Position numbers and translations under genes: made by a program. This document shows positions 50,287-59,982 of a stretch of DNA of 64,000 bases, in pieces. The notes under the pieces were generated by a model. It saw only the letters and a list, made by a program, of their open reading frames with translations. It made no database searches and was not told the DNA's origin. The DNA comes from Chitinilyticum piscinae (GTDB lineage: Bacteria; Pseudomonadota; Gammaproteobacteria; Burkholderiales; Chitinibacteraceae). Every line of letters begins with the position of its first letter. Position 1 is the stretch's first letter. The stretch spans positions 248,001 through 312,000 of the forward strand of contig NZ_JADFUA010000002.1 in the NCBI RefSeq assembly GCF_015223195.1, given 5' to 3'.

Positions 50287-52554
50287 ATGGGCGCATTGAG
50301 CAGAAGGTGGCGCGGCTTGCTGGCCGTGTTCGTGCTGTCGTTTGCCGTGCTGGGCTGGATCGGGCGCGAGATCTATCTCGCCAAGCCGCCAATCCCGGCG
50401 CGGGTCATCAGCAGCAGCGGGCAAGTGCTGTACAGCGGCGAACAGATTCGGCAGGGGCAGTCGGCCTGGCAGGCGGCGGGTGGCCAGCAGGTCGGTTCGG
50501 TCTGGGGGCATGGCAGCTATGTGGCGCCGGACTGGTCGGCCGACTGGCTGCATCGTGAAATTGTCGGTTTGCAGGAGGTGCTGGCGCAAAAGCAGTTCGG
50601 CCGTGGCTTTGCGGCGCTGAATGCCGCTGAGCAGGCGGCGATCACCGCGCAGGTGAAAGCCGAAATGCGCCGCAATGCCTATGATCCGGCGACCGATACG
50701 CTGACCGTCAGCGCCGAGCGTGCGCAGGTGATTGCGCTGCTGGCGCGGCATTATTCCGGCCTGTTCGGTACTGATACGGCACTCAATACGCTGCGCGAAA
50801 ACTACGCGATGGTGCCGGGTAGCATCCGTGATGCGGATGACCTCAAGGCCTTGCCGGCGTTCTTCTTCTGGTCGTCGTGGTCGGCCGCTACTGATCGGCC
50901 GGGCGAGACCAATCTCAGCTACACCAGTAACTGGCCGCACGAGCCACTGATCGGCAATACGCCGACGGCGGGGGCCGGCATGTGGTCTGTTGCGAGTGTG
51001 ATTCTGCTGATCGCCGGCATCGCCGCGATGATCTGGTACCACAACGCGCACAAGGACGAGGGCGACCCGGTTGCCCCGAAAGCCGATCCGCTGTTCAAGC
51101 TCAAGCCCACCGGCTCGATGCTGGCCACGCGCAAGTATTTCTTTGTGGTGATCGCGCTGATCCTGCTGCAGGTGGTGATGGGCATCGTTTCCGCGCATTA
51201 CTCGGTGGAAGGGCAGAGTTTCTTCGGTCTGCCGCTGGCGGAAATCCTGCCGTTTGTCGCCAGTCGCACGATGCACACCCAGCTGGGCGTGTTGTGGATT
51301 GCCACTGCCTGGCTGGCAACCGGGCTGTATATCTCGCCCGCGCTGTCCGGCCATGAACCAAAGCTGCAAAAGCTGGGCGTGAATGTGCTGTTCTGGGCGC
51401 TGATCGTTGTTGCACTGGGATCGCTGTTGTGTGGCTGGGTGGGTACGCAAGAGCGCCTAGGTACAAGTTTTGCCTTCTGGCTGGGCAATCAGGGGCTGGA
51501 ATTCACCAGCATGGGGCGCATCTGGCAGATTGGTCTGTTTATCGGCCTCTTGCTATGGCTGCTGCTGATGGGCCGTGCGCTGTGGCCGGCGTTGAAACAG
51601 CCGGGTGAAAGCCGTGGCCTGATCGCGATGGTGTTCCTCTCGGCAATGTGCATCGGGCTGTTTTATGCCAGTTCGCTGATGTGGGGCCAGCGCAGTCACT
51701 ATTCGATGATCGAATACTGGCGCTGGTGGCTGGTGCACCTGTGGGTGGAAGGTTTCTTCGAAGTGTTCGCCACTGCGGTGATCGCACTGATTTTCAGCCG
51801 TCTGGGGCTGATCCGCTCGTCCACCGCCAATGTGGCGATCGTGCTGGAAACCATTGTCTTCCTGTTCGGCGGCATTCTTGGCACCTTGCACCACCTGTAC
51901 TTCACCGGTACGCCGACGGCGGTGATTGCGATTGGCGCGGTGTTCTCCGCGCTGGAAGTGGTGCCGCTGACGCTGATCGGCTTTGATGCCGTGGCGATGT
52001 ATCGCCGTAGCAAGGCTGCGCCGTGGGTGGCGGCGTACCGCTGGCCGATCCTGTGCTTTGTCGCAGTGGGTTTCTGGAACATGGTCGGCGCCGGCTTGCT
52101 GGGCTTTGCGATCAATCCGCCGATTGCCCTGTACTACGTGCAGGGGCTCAACATGACCCCGGCGCACGGCCATGCCGCGTTGTTTGGCGTGTACGGCATG
52201 CTCGGCATCGGCCTGATGCTGTTCTGCCTGCGAGGCCTCTATCCGCGCGAAAACTGGCAGGACAAGCCACTGGCGATTGCCTTCTGGAGCCTGAATATCG
52301 GTCTGGCGATGATGGTATTCATGTCGCTGCTGCCGGCCGGCATTTACCAGGCCTATCACAGCGTCACCAGCGGGCTGTGGCTGGCGCGCTCGGCCGAAAT
52401 CGTTCAGTCGCCGGTGATGCACGCTTTCGTCTGGCTGCGCGTGCCGGGTGACATCGTGTTCTCGGTCGGCGTGCTGTTCCTGGCGCTGTTTGCCTGGCGC
52501 CTGCTGCTGGGTGCGCGTCGCCGCGCAGCTGAGCTTGCCGCCGCCCGCGCCTGA
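50287..52554 (+). CDS. norB: Quinol-dependent nitric oxide reductase (qNOR)
   Basis: 755 residues with about 14 membrane helices. Residues 1-220 form the N-terminal extension of qNOR, which replaces the NorC cytochrome; no CxxCH heme motif is present, as expected for quinol use. The catalytic core has the heme/FeB histidine segments TMHTQLGVLWIATAWL, VHLWVEGFFEVFA and GGILGTLHHLYFTGTP, and NMTPAHGHAALFGVYG. It reduces NO to N2O at the inner membrane. It probably heads an operon with the DUF2249 and ytfE genes. Confidence 0.95.
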   Translation: MGALSRRWRGLLAVFVLSFAVLGWIGREIYLAKPPIPARVISSSGQVLYSGEQIRQGQSAWQAAGGQQVGSVWGHGSYVAPDWSADWLHREIVGLQEVLAQKQFGRGFAALNAAEQAAITAQVKAEMRRNAYDPATDTLTVSAERAQVIALLARHYSGLFGTDTALNTLRENYAMVPGSIRDADDLKALPAFFFWSSWSAATDRPGETNLSYTSNWPHEPLIGNTPTAGAGMWSVASVILLIAGIAAMIWYHNAHKDEGDPVAPKADPLFKLKPTGSMLATRKYFFVVIALILLQVVMGIVSAHYSVEGQSFFGLPLAEILPFVASRTMHTQLGVLWIATAWLATGLYISPALSGHEPKLQKLGVNVLFWALIVVALGSLLCGWVGTQERLGTSFAFWLGNQGLEFTSMGRIWQIGLFIGLLLWLLLMGRALWPALKQPGESRGLIAMVFLSAMCIGLFYASSLMWGQRSHYSMIEYWRWWLVHLWVEGFFEVFATAVIALIFSRLGLIRSSTANVAIVLETIVFLFGGILGTLHHLYFTGTPTAVIAIGAVFSALEVVPLTLIGFDAVAMYRRSKAAPWVAAYRWPILCFVAVGFWNMVGAGLLGFAINPPIALYYVQGLNMTPAHGHAALFGVYGMLGIGLMLFCLRGLYPRENWQDKPLAIAFWSLNIGLAMMVFMSLLPAGIYQAYHSVTSGLWLARSAEIVQSPVMHAFVWLRVPGDIVFSVGVLFLALFAWRLLLGARRRAAELAAARA

Positions 52555-52615
52555 TCAATTCATCCATTTTTCGGCAGGCCTGCGGGCCTGCCCTGCAAAC
52601 CCCAGGAGAAATACC

Positions 52616-52885
52616 ATGGCCCATGATTGTTCCATTCCCGTCATCCAGGACGGTACCTACGCCTTCGATGCACGCGGCATCGCCCGCCGTTTCCGCCACG
52701 CGGCGATTTTTGGCGCGCTCAACGCCTTGCAGCCTGGCGAAACCATGCGTTTCTGCAATGATCACGACCCGCTGCCACTGCTGGCGCAGATCGAGCAATT
52801 CTTCGGCGCGCGCGTGCGCATCGAATACGTGCAGCGCGAGCCGGGCGAGATCGTGATCGATTTCCGCATCATGGCGGCAGCTTGA
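52616..52885 (+). CDS. DUF2249 family protein
   Basis: 89 residues from ATG 52616 with CAGGAG upstream. A small alpha/beta SirA/TusA-like domain: AFDARGIARRFRHAAIFGALNALQPGETMRFCNDHDPLPLL. Members are often encoded beside hemerythrin and NO-reductase genes; biochemical role unknown. It lies between norB and ytfE with short gaps, in the same operon. Confidence 0.82.
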   Translation: MAHDCSIPVIQDGTYAFDARGIARRFRHAAIFGALNALQPGETMRFCNDHDPLPLLAQIEQFFGARVRIEYVQREPGEIVIDFRIMAAA

Positions 52886-52898
52886 CTGGATTGAGGGG

Positions 52899-53633
52899 AT
52901 GAATTCGATGAATGCAGGGAATCAAGAGTTTAAACTGGATGCGGCAGAGGCCATCGGCCAGATTGCCGTGGCGCTGCCCGGGGCTACCGGGATTTTCCGG
53001 CGACTGAAGCTCGACTACTGCTGTGGCGGCCAGATCAGCCTGCAGCAGGCCGCTGCCGACAAGGGTCTGGATGTGCAGACCATTCTCGCCGAGTTGGCCA
53101 CGCTGCAGCGCAGTGATGCCACGCCACAATTCGCCAGTGCGGCCGAGCTGATCGACCACATTCTGCTGCGCTTTCACGAGGTGCACCGCGCCCAGCTTCC
53201 CGAGCTGATCGCCATGGCCAAGCGCGTCGAAGCCGTGCATCGCGATCATCCGGAAACGCCGGCCGGGCTGGCGGCGCTGTTGGTGGAGATTGAAGGCGAG
53301 CTTCTCGAACACATGCAAAAGGAGGAACAGGTGCTGTTCCCGATGCTGAAATCGGGCGGGAATCCTTTTGTCGTGCATCCGATCGGCATGATGCGCAGCG
53401 AGCACGTCGAACACGGCGCGAATCTGGACAAACTGGCCGCGCTGACCCATGACATGACGCCACCCGCCGATGCGTGCACCACCTGGCGCGCACTCTATGC
53501 GGGCCTGCGGCAGCTGGCGGATGATCTTGTCAGCCACATCCATCTGGAAAACAACGTGCTGTTCCCGCAGTTTGAAGCTGCAGCCACGGGTTTAGGCTGC
53601 GGGCCCGGTGGCTGTGCGTGCAGTGGCGCCTGA
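52899..53633 (+). CDS. ytfE: Iron-sulfur cluster repair di-iron protein YtfE (Ric/ScdA)
   Basis: 244 residues. The N-terminal ScdA_N domain has the conserved RRLKLDYCCGG (about 35-45). The C-terminal hemerythrin domain has HEVHRAQLPEL, HMQKEEQVLFP, SEHVEHG and HIHLENNVLFP. The tail CGPGGCACSG is Cys-rich, an addition not in E. coli YtfE. It repairs clusters damaged by NO. It is the last gene before a strong hairpin, and its position after norB predicts NsrR control. Confidence 0.93.
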   Translation: MNSMNAGNQEFKLDAAEAIGQIAVALPGATGIFRRLKLDYCCGGQISLQQAAADKGLDVQTILAELATLQRSDATPQFASAAELIDHILLRFHEVHRAQLPELIAMAKRVEAVHRDHPETPAGLAALLVEIEGELLEHMQKEEQVLFPMLKSGGNPFVVHPIGMMRSEHVEHGANLDKLAALTHDMTPPADACTTWRALYAGLRQLADDLVSHIHLENNVLFPQFEAAATGLGCGPGGCACSGA

Positions 53634-53693
53634 TCTGCAGACGGTTGCGGGCTGGTGACAGAAGGGCTGTTAACACGCGAACTGGCCGGATGC

Positions 53694-53724
53694 GCACAGC
53701 CTGTCCTGTATGGACAGGCTGTGC
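53694..53724 (+). terminator. Stem-loop after ytfE
   Basis: A 13-bp perfect stem GCACAGCCTGTCC/GGACAGGCTGTGC with TGTAT loop, 60 nt after the ytfE stop. No T-run follows, so termination is likely but not certain. Confidence 0.6.
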
Positions 53725-53801
53725 TGCTTACAGGCTTGCGCCAGCGCGCAGCGTGTCGAGAGATCCGGAGGGGGGGGGCTGCGCAGCATTAATACATAAA
53801 T

Positions 53802-53850
53802 GGGTATGTCAATGAATGTGTTTTCTGAAATAGACTCTGTGGCTATACCC
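53802..53850. repeat. 49-bp bipartite palindrome, copy upstream of narG
   Basis: Exact GGGTAT (53802) and ATACCC (53845) with AT-rich centre TTTTCTGAAATAG. It lies about 190 bp before narG. Confidence 0.85.
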
Positions 53851-53910
53851 TGTTATTTCTCGCGCTGGCGTAGTGCGCGATCCGGCAGGGTGAATGGCAT
53901 ATCATCCGAA

Positions 53911-53928
53911 AGGACTAGTTCCTCCTAG
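53911..53928. promoter_or_regulatory. ACTAG/AGGAAC motif upstream of narG
   Basis: AGGACTAGTTCCTCCTAG contains the near-palindrome GGACTAGTTCC. It shares its core with the inverted repeat before narK1 at 41512-41531. A common regulator is inferred. Confidence 0.45.
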
Positions 53929-54036
53929 CCCGTCGATGAGCTGGCCATGCTGCCATTGGCGAATGTAGCGCTGGCGGCCACAGGCGTAGCCTGACAGGTG
54001 TGCAAAAAACGCCTGAACGGCCCTTGTGGAGGCTCC

Positions 54037-57000
54037 ATGAGTCATTTTCTTGATCGTCTGAAATTCCTCTCCCGCACGGTCGATACCTTTGCCGATGGCC
54101 ATGGTGCCGTCGTTGCGGAAGATCGCCAGTGGGAAAACGCTTACCGTGCGCGCTGGCAGCAGGACAAAGTGGTTCGCTCCACGCACGGGGTGAACTGTAC
54201 CGGATCGTGCAGCTGGCGCGTGTTCGTGAAGAACGGCCTGATTACCTGGGAACTGCAGCAGACCGACTACCCGCGCACCCGCCCGGATCTGCCCAACCAC
54301 GAGCCGCGCGGCTGTCCGCGTGGCGCGTCGTATTCCTGGTATGTGTATTCCGCCCAGCGCGTGAAATATCCGCTGATCCGCGGCAAGCTGGTGGAAATGT
54401 GGCGCGAAGCGCGCCAGACCATGGATCCGCTTACCGCCTGGGAATACATCAGCCAGAATCCGGAGCGCGCCAAGGCCTACAAATCCATCCGTGGCCAGGG
54501 CGGTTTCGTTCGCGCGGACTGGGATACCGCCACCGAGATCATCGCGGCGGCCAATGCCTACACGATCAAGGAATACGGCCCGGACCGCATTATCGGCTTC
54601 TCGCCGATTCCGGCGATGTCGATGGTGTCCTACGCGGCCGGCAGCCGCTACCTCAGCCTGATCGGTGGCGTGTGCATGTCGTTCTACGACTGGTATTGCG
54701 ATTTGCCGCCGGCGTCACCACAAGTCTGGGGCGAGCAGACCGACGTTCCCGAATCGGCTGACTGGTACAACTCGACCTACCTGATGGTGTGGGGCTCGAA
54801 CGTGCCGATGACGCGCACCCCCGATGCCCACTTCTACACCGAAGTGCGCTACAAGGGCACCAAGACCGTCGCCGTATCGTCCGATTTCGGTGAAATGGCC
54901 AAGTTCGGCGACATCTGGCTGGCCCCGAAGCAGGGTACCGATGCCGCACTGGCGATGGCGATGGGCCATGTGGTGCTCAACGAATTCCACAAGACGGGCA
55001 AGAGCGAGTACTTCAAGGCCTACGGCAAGCAGTACACCGATTTCCCGATGCTGGTCATGCTGAAAGACAACGGCCAGGGGCTGGTTGGCGACCATTACCT
55101 GCGCGCCTCGCACCTGTCCGGTCACGACGATGCGAATAATCCCGACTGGAAAACGCTGCTGATCGACGAGAAGACCGGCGACATCGTTGTTCCAAATGGA
55201 ACAGTCGGTCTGCGCTGGGGCGAGCAGGGTGGCAATGTTGGCAAGTGGAATCTGGAACTGAAAGCTGCCGATGGCCGCGAAATTGATCCGCTGCTCTCGC
55301 TCAAAGACAAGAGCGACGAGATTGTCAGCGTCGGCTTCCCGTACTTCGGTGGCGAACACAATGACGTGCTGCACCGCAATGTTCCGGCCAAGCGCATTAC
55401 GCTGAAAGACGGTTCATCGGTTTTGGTGGCGACCGTGTATGACCTGATGCTGGCCAACTACGGCGTGGACAATGGCCACGGTGGTGGCAATGTGGCCACG
55501 TCCTACGATCAGGACATCCCCTACACCCCGAAGTGGCAGGAAAAGCACACCGGCGTGAAGGGTATCGACGTGGAAACCGTCGCGCGCGAATTTGCCGACA
55601 ACGCTGACAAGACGCACGGCAAGAGCATGGTGATCGTCGGTGCGGCGCTGAACCACTGGTACCACATGGACATGACCTATCGCGGCATCATCAACCTGCT
55701 GATGATGTGCGGCTGCGTCGGCCAGAGCGGTGGCGGCTGGGCGCACTACGTGGGCCAGGAAAAGCTGCGCCCGCAACAGGGCTGGGTGCCGCTGGCCTTT
55801 GCGACCGACTGGAACCGCCCGCCGCGCCACATGAACTCCACCAGCTTCTTCTACAACCACACCAGCCAGTGGCGCCATGAAAAGCTGGGCGTGAACGAAA
55901 TTCTCAGCCCGACCGCGCAGGCCGCCAAGTTCAAGGACATGGCGCTGCTGGATTTCAACGCCAAATCCGAGCGCATGGGCTGGCTGCCATCCGCACCGCA
56001 GCTGGAAACCAACCCGCTGGAAGTGACCCGAGCGGCCGCGGCTGCCGGCAAGGATCCGGTGGCCTACGCCGTCGAGAATCTGAAGGCCGGCACCTTGAAC
56101 ATGTCCTGTGATGATCCGGACAATCCGCGCAACTTCCCGCGCAATATGTTTGTGTGGCGTTCCAATATTCTGGGTTCTTCCGGCAAGGGGCACGAGTATT
56201 TCCTCAAGTACCTGCTGGGCACGCAGAACGCGCTGTTCGACAACGAGGCCGACGGCATCAAGCCGACTGAAGTGAAGGTGCGCCCGGCTGCGGAGGGCAA
56301 GCTCGACCTGCTGACCGTGCTGGATTTCCGCATGAGCACCACCTGTCTCTACGCTGACATCGTGCTGCCGACCGCGACCTGGTACGAAAAGGACGACCTG
56401 AACACGTCCGACATGCACCCCTTCATCCACCCGTTGTCCGAAGCCGTGCAGCCGCTGTGGCAGGCCAAGAGCGACTGGGAAATCTACAAGCTGATTGCCA
56501 AGCGCCTCACGGAAATCGGCGGGCCGGTGCTGGGCACGCAGAAGGATCTGGTGCTGGTGCCGCTGCTGCACGACACCCCGGGGGAACTGGGCCAGCCGCT
56601 GGAGCCGAAGGACTGGAAAAAGGGCGAATGCGACCTGCTGCCGGGCAAAACCGCGCCGAATATGGTGGTGGTCGAGCGCGACTACACCCGCATTCACGAA
56701 AAATTCACCTCGATCGGCCCGCTGCTGGAAAAGGCCGGCAACGGCGGCAAGGGGATTGCGTGGAAAACCGAGCACGAGGTGCATGAACTCGCCGGACTGA
56801 ACGGCAAGGCGGCCAACGGCCAGCCCAGGCTGGAAAGCGCGATCGATGCCGCGGAAATGATCCTGACGCTGGCGCCGGAAACCAACGGCCACGTTGCCGT
56901 GAAGGCCTGGGATGCGCTCTCGAAGATCACCGGGCGCGATCACAAGCATCTGGCAATTCCGCGCGAGCACGACAAGATCAGGTTCAGGGATGTGCAGGCG

Positions 57001-57726
57001 CAGCCGCGCAAGATCATCTCCAGCCCGACCTGGTCCGGTCTGGAAAGCGAAGAGGTCAGCTACAACGCCGGTTATACCAATGTGCACGAGCTGATTCCCT
57101 GGCGCACGCTCACTGGCCGCCAGCAGTTCTATCAGGACCACCGCTGGATGATCGACTTTGGCGAAGGTTTCACCGTCTACAAGCCGCACGTCGATCTGAA
57201 GACCACTGACGCGATGCTGAACAAGCTGCCCAACGGCAATCCGGAGCTGGTGCTCAATTTCATCACACCGCACCAGAAGTGGGGTATTCACTCCACCTAC
57301 TCGGACAACCTGCGCATGTTGACGCTCAGCCGTGGTGGCCCGCACGTGTGGCTTTCCGAGGCGGATGCGAAGAAGGCCGGCATTGTCGACAACGACTGGA
57401 TCGAGGTCTTCAACGTCAACGGTACGCTGACCGCCCGTGCGGTGGTGAGCCAGCGCGTTCCCGACGGCATGACGCTGATGTATCACGCCCAGGAAAAGAT
57501 CGTGAATGTGCCGGGCGCCGAAACCAGCAAGAAGCGTGGCGGCATCCACAACTCGGTCACCCGTGCGGTCACCAAGCCCACGCACATGATCGGCGGTTAT
57601 GCGCAGCAGGCTTACGGCTTCAACTACTACGGCACGGTGGGCAGCAATCGTGATGAGTTTGTCATCGTGCGCAAGATGAAGAACGTCGAGTGGCTGGATC
57701 AGCCGCTGAACAAGACCGAGGCCTGA
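54037..57726 (+). CDS. narG: Respiratory nitrate reductase alpha subunit NarG
   Basis: 1229 residues from the ATG at 54037 (GGAGG upstream). The catalytic molybdo-bis-MGD subunit. The FS0 cluster ligands His50, Cys54, Cys58 (HGVNCTGSC) and Cys93 (GCPRG) and the Mo ligand Asp222 (WYCDLPPAS) fall at the same numbers as in E. coli NarG. Later conserved segments include MCGCVGQSGGGWAHYVGQEK and SDNLRMLTLSRGGPHVW. It reduces nitrate to nitrite on the cytoplasmic face with electrons from NarH. It is the first gene of narGHJI, with probable control by NarXL. Confidence 0.98.
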   Translation: MSHFLDRLKFLSRTVDTFADGHGAVVAEDRQWENAYRARWQQDKVVRSTHGVNCTGSCSWRVFVKNGLITWELQQTDYPRTRPDLPNHEPRGCPRGASYSWYVYSAQRVKYPLIRGKLVEMWREARQTMDPLTAWEYISQNPERAKAYKSIRGQGGFVRADWDTATEIIAAANAYTIKEYGPDRIIGFSPIPAMSMVSYAAGSRYLSLIGGVCMSFYDWYCDLPPASPQVWGEQTDVPESADWYNSTYLMVWGSNVPMTRTPDAHFYTEVRYKGTKTVAVSSDFGEMAKFGDIWLAPKQGTDAALAMAMGHVVLNEFHKTGKSEYFKAYGKQYTDFPMLVMLKDNGQGLVGDHYLRASHLSGHDDANNPDWKTLLIDEKTGDIVVPNGTVGLRWGEQGGNVGKWNLELKAADGREIDPLLSLKDKSDEIVSVGFPYFGGEHNDVLHRNVPAKRITLKDGSSVLVATVYDLMLANYGVDNGHGGGNVATSYDQDIPYTPKWQEKHTGVKGIDVETVAREFADNADKTHGKSMVIVGAALNHWYHMDMTYRGIINLLMMCGCVGQSGGGWAHYVGQEKLRPQQGWVPLAFATDWNRPPRHMNSTSFFYNHTSQWRHEKLGVNEILSPTAQAAKFKDMALLDFNAKSERMGWLPSAPQLETNPLEVTRAAAAAGKDPVAYAVENLKAGTLNMSCDDPDNPRNFPRNMFVWRSNILGSSGKGHEYFLKYLLGTQNALFDNEADGIKPTEVKVRPAAEGKLDLLTVLDFRMSTTCLYADIVLPTATWYEKDDLNTSDMHPFIHPLSEAVQPLWQAKSDWEIYKLIAKRLTEIGGPVLGTQKDLVLVPLLHDTPGELGQPLEPKDWKKGECDLLPGKTAPNMVVVERDYTRIHEKFTSIGPLLEKAGNGGKGIAWKTEHEVHELAGLNGKAANGQPRLESAIDAAEMILTLAPETNGHVAVKAWDALSKITGRDHKHLAIPREHDKIRFRDVQAQPRKIISSPTWSGLESEEVSYNAGYTNVHELIPWRTLTGRQQFYQDHRWMIDFGEGFTVYKPHVDLKTTDAMLNKLPNGNPELVLNFITPHQKWGIHSTYSDNLRMLTLSRGGPHVWLSEADAKKAGIVDNDWIEVFNVNGTLTARAVVSQRVPDGMTLMYHAQEKIVNVPGAETSKKRGGIHNSVTRAVTKPTHMIGGYAQQAYGFNYYGTVGSNRDEFVIVRKMKNVEWLDQPLNKTEA

Positions 57727-57736
57727 GGAGAAAACC

Positions 57737-59290
57737 ATGAAAATTCGTGCACAAGTGGCGATGGTGCTCAACCTCGACAAATGCATCGGCTGCCACACCT
57801 GTTCGATCACCTGCAAGAACGTCTGGACCAGCCGTGACGGCGTCGAATACGCCTGGTTCAACAACGTCGAAACCAAGCCGGGCATCGGCTATCCGAAGGA
57901 ATGGGAAAACCAGGAAAAATGGAAGGGCGGCTGGCAGCGCAACAGTGCCGGCAAGCTCGAACCGCGCCAGGGCGGCAAGCTGCGCATTCTGGCCAACATC
58001 TTCGGTAACCCGAACCTGCCGGAAATCGACGATTACTACGAGCCGTTCACCTACGACTACGAGCACCTGCAGAATGCCCCGCTGATGCAGACCCCGCCGA
58101 CGGCGCGTCCGGTCTCGGTGATTACCGGCCAGAAGATGGACAAGATCGAGTGGGGCCCGAACTGGGAAGACGATCTGGGCGGCGAATTCAGCAAGCGCAG
58201 CAAGGACCAGCTGTTCAAGGATGTCGAGAAGGAGATGTACTCGACGTTTGAGAACACCTTCATGATGTACCTGCCGCGTCTGTGCGAACACTGCCTGAAT
58301 CCGGCCTGTGTGGCGTCCTGCCCGTCGGGCTCGATCTACAAGCGCGAGGACGACGGTATCGTGCTGGTGGATCAGGACAAGTGCCGCGGCTGGCGGATGT
58401 GCATCTCCGGCTGCCCGTACAAGAAGATCTACTACAACTGGGAGTCGGGCAAGGCCGAGAAGTGCACCTTCTGCTACCCGCGCATCGAAGGCGGCCAGCC
58501 GACCGTGTGTTCCGAATCCTGTGTGGGCCGTATCCGCTATCTGGGCGTGCTGCTGTACGACGCCGACCAGATCGAGACGGCGGCGAGTGTGGCCAACGAA
58601 GAAAACCTGTACAACGCGCAGCTCAAGGTCTTCCTCGACCCGAACCTGCCGTCCGTGATCGAGGAAGCCCGCAAGCAGGGCATTCCGGAATCGTGGCTGG
58701 AATCCGCACGCAAGTCGCCGGTGTACAAGATGGCCGTGGAATGGAAGATCGCCTTCCCGCTGCACCCGGAATACCGCACGCTGCCGATGGTGTGGTACAT
58801 CCCGCCGCTGTCGCCGATTCAGGCGGCCGCCGAGCGCGGCGTGCTGGGCCGCAACGGCATCCTGCCGGACGTGTCCGAAATGCGCATTCCGGTGAAGTAC
58901 CTGGCCAACCTTCTGACTGCCGGCGACGAAAAGCCGGTACTGGCGGCGCTCGACAAGATGCTGGCCATGCGTGCCTACATGCGCGGCGTGAGCGTGGACA
59001 AGACCGAAAATCTGGAGGTGCTGAAACAGGTGGGATTGACCCAGGCGCAGGTCGAAGAGATGTACCAGATCATGGCGATTGCGAATTACGAAGACCGCTT
59101 CGTGATACCAAGCAGCCACAAGGAAATGGTCGAGGACAGCTTCAACGACAAGGCCAGCTGTGGCTTCACCTTTGGCAACGGCTGCTCGGGCGGGGTGTCC
59201 AGCGGCACGCTGTTCGGCAAGAAGAAGGAAGGCTCGATCATCTTTGTCGACATGCCGAAGTCCCGCAAGAAAGCGGCTCAGGCCGAGTAA
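57737..59290 (+). CDS. narH: Respiratory nitrate reductase beta subunit NarH
   Basis: 517 residues. Four Cys groups bind the FS1-FS4 clusters: CIGCHTCSITCKN, CEHCLNPACVASCPSGS, CRGWRMCISGCPY (with Trp where a Cys would be, giving a 3Fe-4S centre) and KCTFCYPR with VCSESC. It passes electrons from NarI hemes to NarG. It lies 10 nt after narG and 12 nt before narJ, so clearly in one operon. Confidence 0.98.
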   Translation: MKIRAQVAMVLNLDKCIGCHTCSITCKNVWTSRDGVEYAWFNNVETKPGIGYPKEWENQEKWKGGWQRNSAGKLEPRQGGKLRILANIFGNPNLPEIDDYYEPFTYDYEHLQNAPLMQTPPTARPVSVITGQKMDKIEWGPNWEDDLGGEFSKRSKDQLFKDVEKEMYSTFENTFMMYLPRLCEHCLNPACVASCPSGSIYKREDDGIVLVDQDKCRGWRMCISGCPYKKIYYNWESGKAEKCTFCYPRIEGGQPTVCSESCVGRIRYLGVLLYDADQIETAASVANEENLYNAQLKVFLDPNLPSVIEEARKQGIPESWLESARKSPVYKMAVEWKIAFPLHPEYRTLPMVWYIPPLSPIQAAAERGVLGRNGILPDVSEMRIPVKYLANLLTAGDEKPVLAALDKMLAMRAYMRGVSVDKTENLEVLKQVGLTQAQVEEMYQIMAIANYEDRFVIPSSHKEMVEDSFNDKASCGFTFGNGCSGGVSSGTLFGKKKEGSIIFVDMPKSRKKAAQAE

Positions 59291-59294
59291 GGAG

Positions 59295-59343
59295 GGGTAT
59301 CGATGAAACACTTCCAGATTCTGTCGGCTCTGCTGCAATACCC
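59295..59343. repeat. 49-bp bipartite palindrome, copy spanning the narJ start
   Basis: Exact GGGTAT (59295) and ATACCC (59338). The left end abuts the GGAGG ribosome site of narJ and the rest covers its first codons, MKHFQILSALLQYP, a conserved NarJ N-terminus. Confidence 0.8.
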
Positions 59344-59980
59344 GGAGGAGGTATTGATCGAGGCGCTGCCGGAAATCTGCCAGGAGCTCGAAGACGCACC
59401 GGCCGGCATGGCCGGTGTGCTGGAGCCGCTGGTGGATTTTCTTGCCAGCCAGCCGCTGATCAGCCTGCAGGAAAGCTACGTCAACACCTTTGATCGCAGC
59501 CGCAGTCACAGCCTGCACCTGTTCGAGCATGTGTACGGCGAAAGCCGCGACCGGGGCCCGGCGATGGTGAGCCTGATGCAGGAATACACCGATCGCGGTT
59601 TCTTTATCGCGGCCGACGAGCTGCCGGATTACCTGCCGCTGTTCCTGGAGTTTCTGGGGCAGGTCGATGCGGCCACGGCGGAGGAATTCCTTGGCGAATC
59701 GATCCACGTGATTGCCCGCATCGGCGAAAAGCTGCAGGAATCGGGCAGCCCGTATGCCTGTGTGTTCGATGTGTTGCGCAGTCTGACCGACGTTGCGCCG
59801 CTGCCGCTGGCCGAACCGCCAGTCCGTGACATGGACGAAGTCATGGAGCAGTTCGGTGCCGGCTTTGACGGCATCGAGCCGCTGCTGCAATTGTCGAAGC
59901 CAGGCAGCGCTTGTGGCGGCAATACGCAAACCATCCAGTTCCATCCGCGCAGCAATACCGCTGTGCAGCAAGGAGTATAA
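59303..59980 (+). CDS. narJ: Nitrate reductase molybdenum cofactor assembly chaperone NarJ
   Basis: 225 residues. A helical TorD-like chaperone that holds apo-NarG until cofactor insertion. Conserved parts are LSALLQYPEEVL at the start, YVNTFDRSRSHSLHLFEHVYGESRDRG split in helix 4-5, and LPDYLPLFLEFL. The C-terminal 40 residues are a low-conservation tail. The start is set by GGAGG 7 nt upstream. Its stop precedes narI by 2 nt. Confidence 0.95.
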   Translation: MKHFQILSALLQYPEEVLIEALPEICQELEDAPAGMAGVLEPLVDFLASQPLISLQESYVNTFDRSRSHSLHLFEHVYGESRDRGPAMVSLMQEYTDRGFFIAADELPDYLPLFLEFLGQVDAATAEEFLGESIHVIARIGEKLQESGSPYACVFDVLRSLTDVAPLPLAEPPVRDMDEVMEQFGAGFDGIEPLLQLSKPGSACGGNTQTIQFHPRSNTAVQQGV

Positions 59981-59982
59981 CG

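Larger units (their letters stand above)
53634..54036. other. 403-bp control region upstream of narG
   Basis: No gene is supported here. It contains a stem-loop (53694-53724), a 9-bp G-run (53769-53777), a 49-bp repeat (53802-53850) and AGGACTAGTTCCTCCTAG (53911-53928), which resembles the inverted repeat before narK1. No good FNR box was found by eye. Confidence 0.6.

Noticed and set aside
55414-57885. Long antisense frames over narG and narH (823 and 769 aa)
   Set aside because: They are shadows of strongly conserved genes with biased third-position GC; the translated sequences are rich in His/Gln/Arg without known domains.
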